Shown piece by piece: positions 61,856 to 64,000 of a DNA stretch of 64,000 bases (within the stretch, counting starts at the first letter, position 1; each line of letters opens with the position of its first letter). The notes under the pieces were generated by a model. It worked only from the letters and a program-made list of their open reading frames with translations, did not search any database and was not told the DNA's origin. The stretch is from an uncultured Bacteroides sp. (GTDB lineage: Bacteria; Bacteroidota; Bacteroidia; Bacteroidales; Bacteroidaceae). Location: positions 1-64,000 of the forward strand of contig CASEKR010000030.1 in NCBI GenBank assembly GCA_949288585.1, read 5' to 3'. Both the position numbers and the translations under genes were made by a program.

Positions 61856-64000
61856 ATGATAGACGAACGAATCATCGAACAAGTGCTCGACCGTGCCGAC
61901 CCGGTGGACGTCATCGGCCGCCATGTCGAGCTGAAGAAGAAGGGCAGCGTGTACTGGGCGTGCTGCCCCATCCACCAGGAGAAGACGCCCTCGTTCTGCG
62001 TCAACCCCGCGCGGGGCACGTGGCACTGCTTCGGCTGCGGGCGGGGCGGCAACGTCATCGGCTTCCTGATGGAGCACGAGGCGCTGACCTTCCCCGAGGC
62101 CGTCCGCACGCTGGCCAAGCAATACGGCATCGAGGTGGAGGAGCGCCAACTGACCCCCGAACAAGAGAAGGAGCGGATGAAGCGGGAGAGCATGTACGTC
62201 ATCAACGACCGCTGCGCCGCCCATTTCCAGGAAAACCTGAAGAAGGAGGAGCACAAGGCCGCGAGGGCGTACATCGAAGGCCGCTGGGGGCGGGAGTACG
62301 TGGAGGAGACGGGCATCGGCTACGCCCCGGACACGTGGGACGACCTGCTGAAGTTCGCGCAGGCATCCGGCCTCTCCCTGGAACTGATGAACGAGATGGG
62401 CCTGCTGAAACGCAACGAGAAGGGCCGCTACTACGACGGCTACCGGGGCCGCGCCGTCATCCCCATCCGCAACCGCACCCGGCAGATCATCGGCTTCACC
62501 GCCCGCGACATGACCGGCTCCAAGGAGGTGGCCAAGTACCTGAACCCGCCGGAAAATGACATCTACCACAAGCGACAGAGCATCTTCGGCATCGACCTCG
62601 CCGTCCGCCAGGCGGCCAAGGAAGGGAAGTTCTACCTGGTGGAGGGCGCGCCGGACGCGATGCAACTGCAACGCATCCGGGTGAACAACGCCGTGGCGCC
62701 GCTGGGCGGGGCGTGGACCAAGGAGCAACTGGAGCAATTGAAACGCTATGCCCCGAAAGCCTGCATCCTGCCCGACGCCGACCCGCCCAACCTGGAGCGC
62801 GGCGAGAAGCTGGGGGCCGGGACGCGCAACGCCCTGAAGAACGGCGAGCTGGCCATGCAGTGCGGGCTGGCCGTCAGCGTCCGCGAGATTCCCCTGGCCG
62901 AGGACCGCGGCAAGCAGGACCCGGACAGCTATTGCACCAGCCGCACGAAGTTCGACACGCTGAAGGAGGAGGACTTCATCACCTGGTTCGCCCGGCATAC
63001 CTTTGAAGAAGTGGAGACCACCGAAGAGCGCGGCGAGGCCGTGAACCGCGTCTGCGCCCTGCTGGCCTTGGTGCAGGACGAGGTGAAGGAAGGCATGTAC
63101 GTCAAGGAACTGTGCCTGGCAGGCTATGCGGACAAACCCGTATGGACGTCGGCCCTGAAGCGGGCGAAGAAGCTGGGCGAGGCCGACCGCGCCAAGAAGG
63201 CCCGCGCCAACCTGGACGTGGACATGCTGGGCACCTACGGCTTCATGGAGATGCACGGCGGCTACTACGCCCAGGGCGAGAAGTCGTGGACGCAGTGGAG
63301 CAACTTCACGATGACCCCGATGTTCCACATCAAGGACTCCCTGCTGCCCAAACGCCTGTACCGCATCGTCAACGAGAAGAAGAAGGAGGAAATCATCGAG
63401 ATGAAGCAGGAAGACCTCGTGTCGCTGCAGAAGTTCAAGATCAAGGTCGAGGGGCTGGGCAACTACATCTGGTATGCCACGGAGAAGGAACTGACCCGCC
63501 TGAAGTCCTACCTGTACGAGCAGACAGAGACCGCCCTGGAGGTGACTCAGCTGGGCTGGCAGCGGCAGGGCTTCTTCGCCTACGGCAACGGCTGCTTCGA
63601 CGGCGAGTGGCACGAGGCGGACCCATACGGCATCGTGCGGCTGAAAAGTGGGAACTACTACCTGCCCGGGTGCAGCGTCATCTACCGCGACGACGCGAAG
63701 CTGTTCCAGTTCGAGCGGCGCTTTGTCTATACCCCTTATAACAATATCAGCCTGCGGGACTTTGCGGACAAGCTGATCACCGTCTTTGGCGACAACGCCA
63801 AGGTGGGGCTGTGCTTCCTGCTGGCCGCGCTGTTCCGCGACGTCATCGCCGGGCAGACCAAGAGCTTCCCCATCCTGAACCTCTTCGGCCCCAAGGGCAG
63901 CGGCAAGAGCGAGCTGGGGCACAGCCTGATGTCGTTCTTCATCATCAAGAACACCCCGCCCAACATCCAGAACGCCACCATCGCCGCCCTGGGCGACGCC
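61856..64000 (+). CDS. Primase-helicase-like protein with CHC2 zinc finger, TOPRIM and P-loop domains (cut by window end)
   Basis: An open frame of 715 codons that runs off the window. N-terminal CHC2 zinc finger (C37, H40, C58, C61), a TOPRIM-type domain with EGAPDA (about 263) and a D-x-D motif near 306, a middle region with no recognised motif (about 380-600) and a P-loop GPKGSGKSELG (about 678-688). The order primase then ATPase marks a bifunctional primase-helicase used for replication of phages, plasmids or integrative elements. It needs no host DnaG. A long antisense frame over the same bases is an artefact. Confidence 0.88.
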   Translation, partial: MIDERIIEQVLDRADPVDVIGRHVELKKKGSVYWACCPIHQEKTPSFCVNPARGTWHCFGCGRGGNVIGFLMEHEALTFPEAVRTLAKQYGIEVEERQLTPEQEKERMKRESMYVINDRCAAHFQENLKKEEHKAARAYIEGRWGREYVEETGIGYAPDTWDDLLKFAQASGLSLELMNEMGLLKRNEKGRYYDGYRGRAVIPIRNRTRQIIGFTARDMTGSKEVAKYLNPPENDIYHKRQSIFGIDLAVRQAAKEGKFYLVEGAPDAMQLQRIRVNNAVAPLGGAWTKEQLEQLKRYAPKACILPDADPPNLERGEKLGAGTRNALKNGELAMQCGLAVSVREIPLAEDRGKQDPDSYCTSRTKFDTLKEEDFITWFARHTFEEVETTEERGEAVNRVCALLALVQDEVKEGMYVKELCLAGYADKPVWTSALKRAKKLGEADRAKKARANLDVDMLGTYGFMEMHGGYYAQGEKSWTQWSNFTMTPMFHIKDSLLPKRLYRIVNEKKKEEIIEMKQEDLVSLQKFKIKVEGLGNYIWYATEKELTRLKSYLYEQTETALEVTQLGWQRQGFFAYGNGCFDGEWHEADPYGIVRLKSGNYYLPGCSVIYRDDAKLFQFERRFVYTPYNNISLRDFADKLITVFGDNAKVGLCFLLAALFRDVIAGQTKSFPILNLFGPKGSGKSELGHSLMSFFIIKNTPPNIQNATIAALGDA

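Noticed and set aside
61838..63922. 694-residue minus-strand reading frame
   Set aside because: It is the antisense shadow of the GC-rich primase gene, whose CHC2, TOPRIM-like and P-loop motifs are clear on the plus strand.

Overview
The window looks like chromosome of a Bacteroidales species, most likely family Bacteroidaceae. Evidence seen directly: promoters of the TAnnTTTG (-7 box) type in front of many genes; lineage-typical proteins (GGGtGRT protein, DUF3078, DUF4890, DUF4924, DUF6452/DUF6048, HU-HIG); and the TPR-ferredoxin-2-oxoacid oxidoreductase cluster. Base composition looks GC-rich for the group by eye; I cannot name the species.

Layout. 1-7.6 kb: GGGtGRT protein, clpB, then a leftward operon lysE-like/DUF4924/rfbD/prfC. 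7.8-8.06 kb: an unannotated small RNA candidate with its own promoter and terminator. 8.1-15.8 kb: DUF3078 outer-membrane protein, pyrG-yidC, MATE pump, DUF4890 protein. 16-19.5 kb: a frame-disrupted S9 peptidase and ald. 19.6-26.2 kb: GH51 arabinofuranosidase and the leftward hisGDCB operon, headed by a His-rich leader peptide and attenuator. 26.3-31 kb: aroA, a TerB/DnaJ protein, an HU-HIG protein and three large arrays of a CATTCTGA-type repeat, one of which cuts off a decayed gene. 31.2-36.4 kb: metal ABC permease, tsaE, Imm17-like protein, tadA, yraN, birA, MATE pump. 36.5-42.6 kb: frame-disrupted copA with a fused metallochaperone, then the ferredoxin-dependent 2-oxoacid oxidoreductase operon. 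42.7-51.9 kb: fba, EEP lipoprotein, L31 type B, a beta-helix protein, gcvT, pepT, a PurF-like protein, crcB. 52.2-52.4 kb: SRP RNA directly abutting tRNA-Thr in one transcription unit. 52.5-57.9 kb: DUF4199, GT2, DUF6452/6048, mntP, apbE, queD-queE. 58.3-64 kb: the start of a mobile element (prophage or integrative element): divergent repressor/Cro-like pair with a palindromic operator, LuxR-type regulator, chained small ORFs and a primase cut by the window end.

The most unusual signal lies between genes. At least eight gaps hold short tandem arrays of unrelated sequence that share a period of 22 (or 23-24, and once 11) bp, and most units carry internal dyad symmetry. I found exact 22-bp spacing at 9.8, 13.6, 30.0, 52.0 and 60.9 kb. 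They sit in terminator, leader and divergent promoter positions, one overlaps the end of a gene inside the mobile element, and one extends a protein C-terminus in frame. Nothing in the window explains them.

Three genes (S9 peptidase, copA, a small ORF in the mobile element) show frame breaks. These may be real decay or assembly indels; the sequence alone cannot decide.
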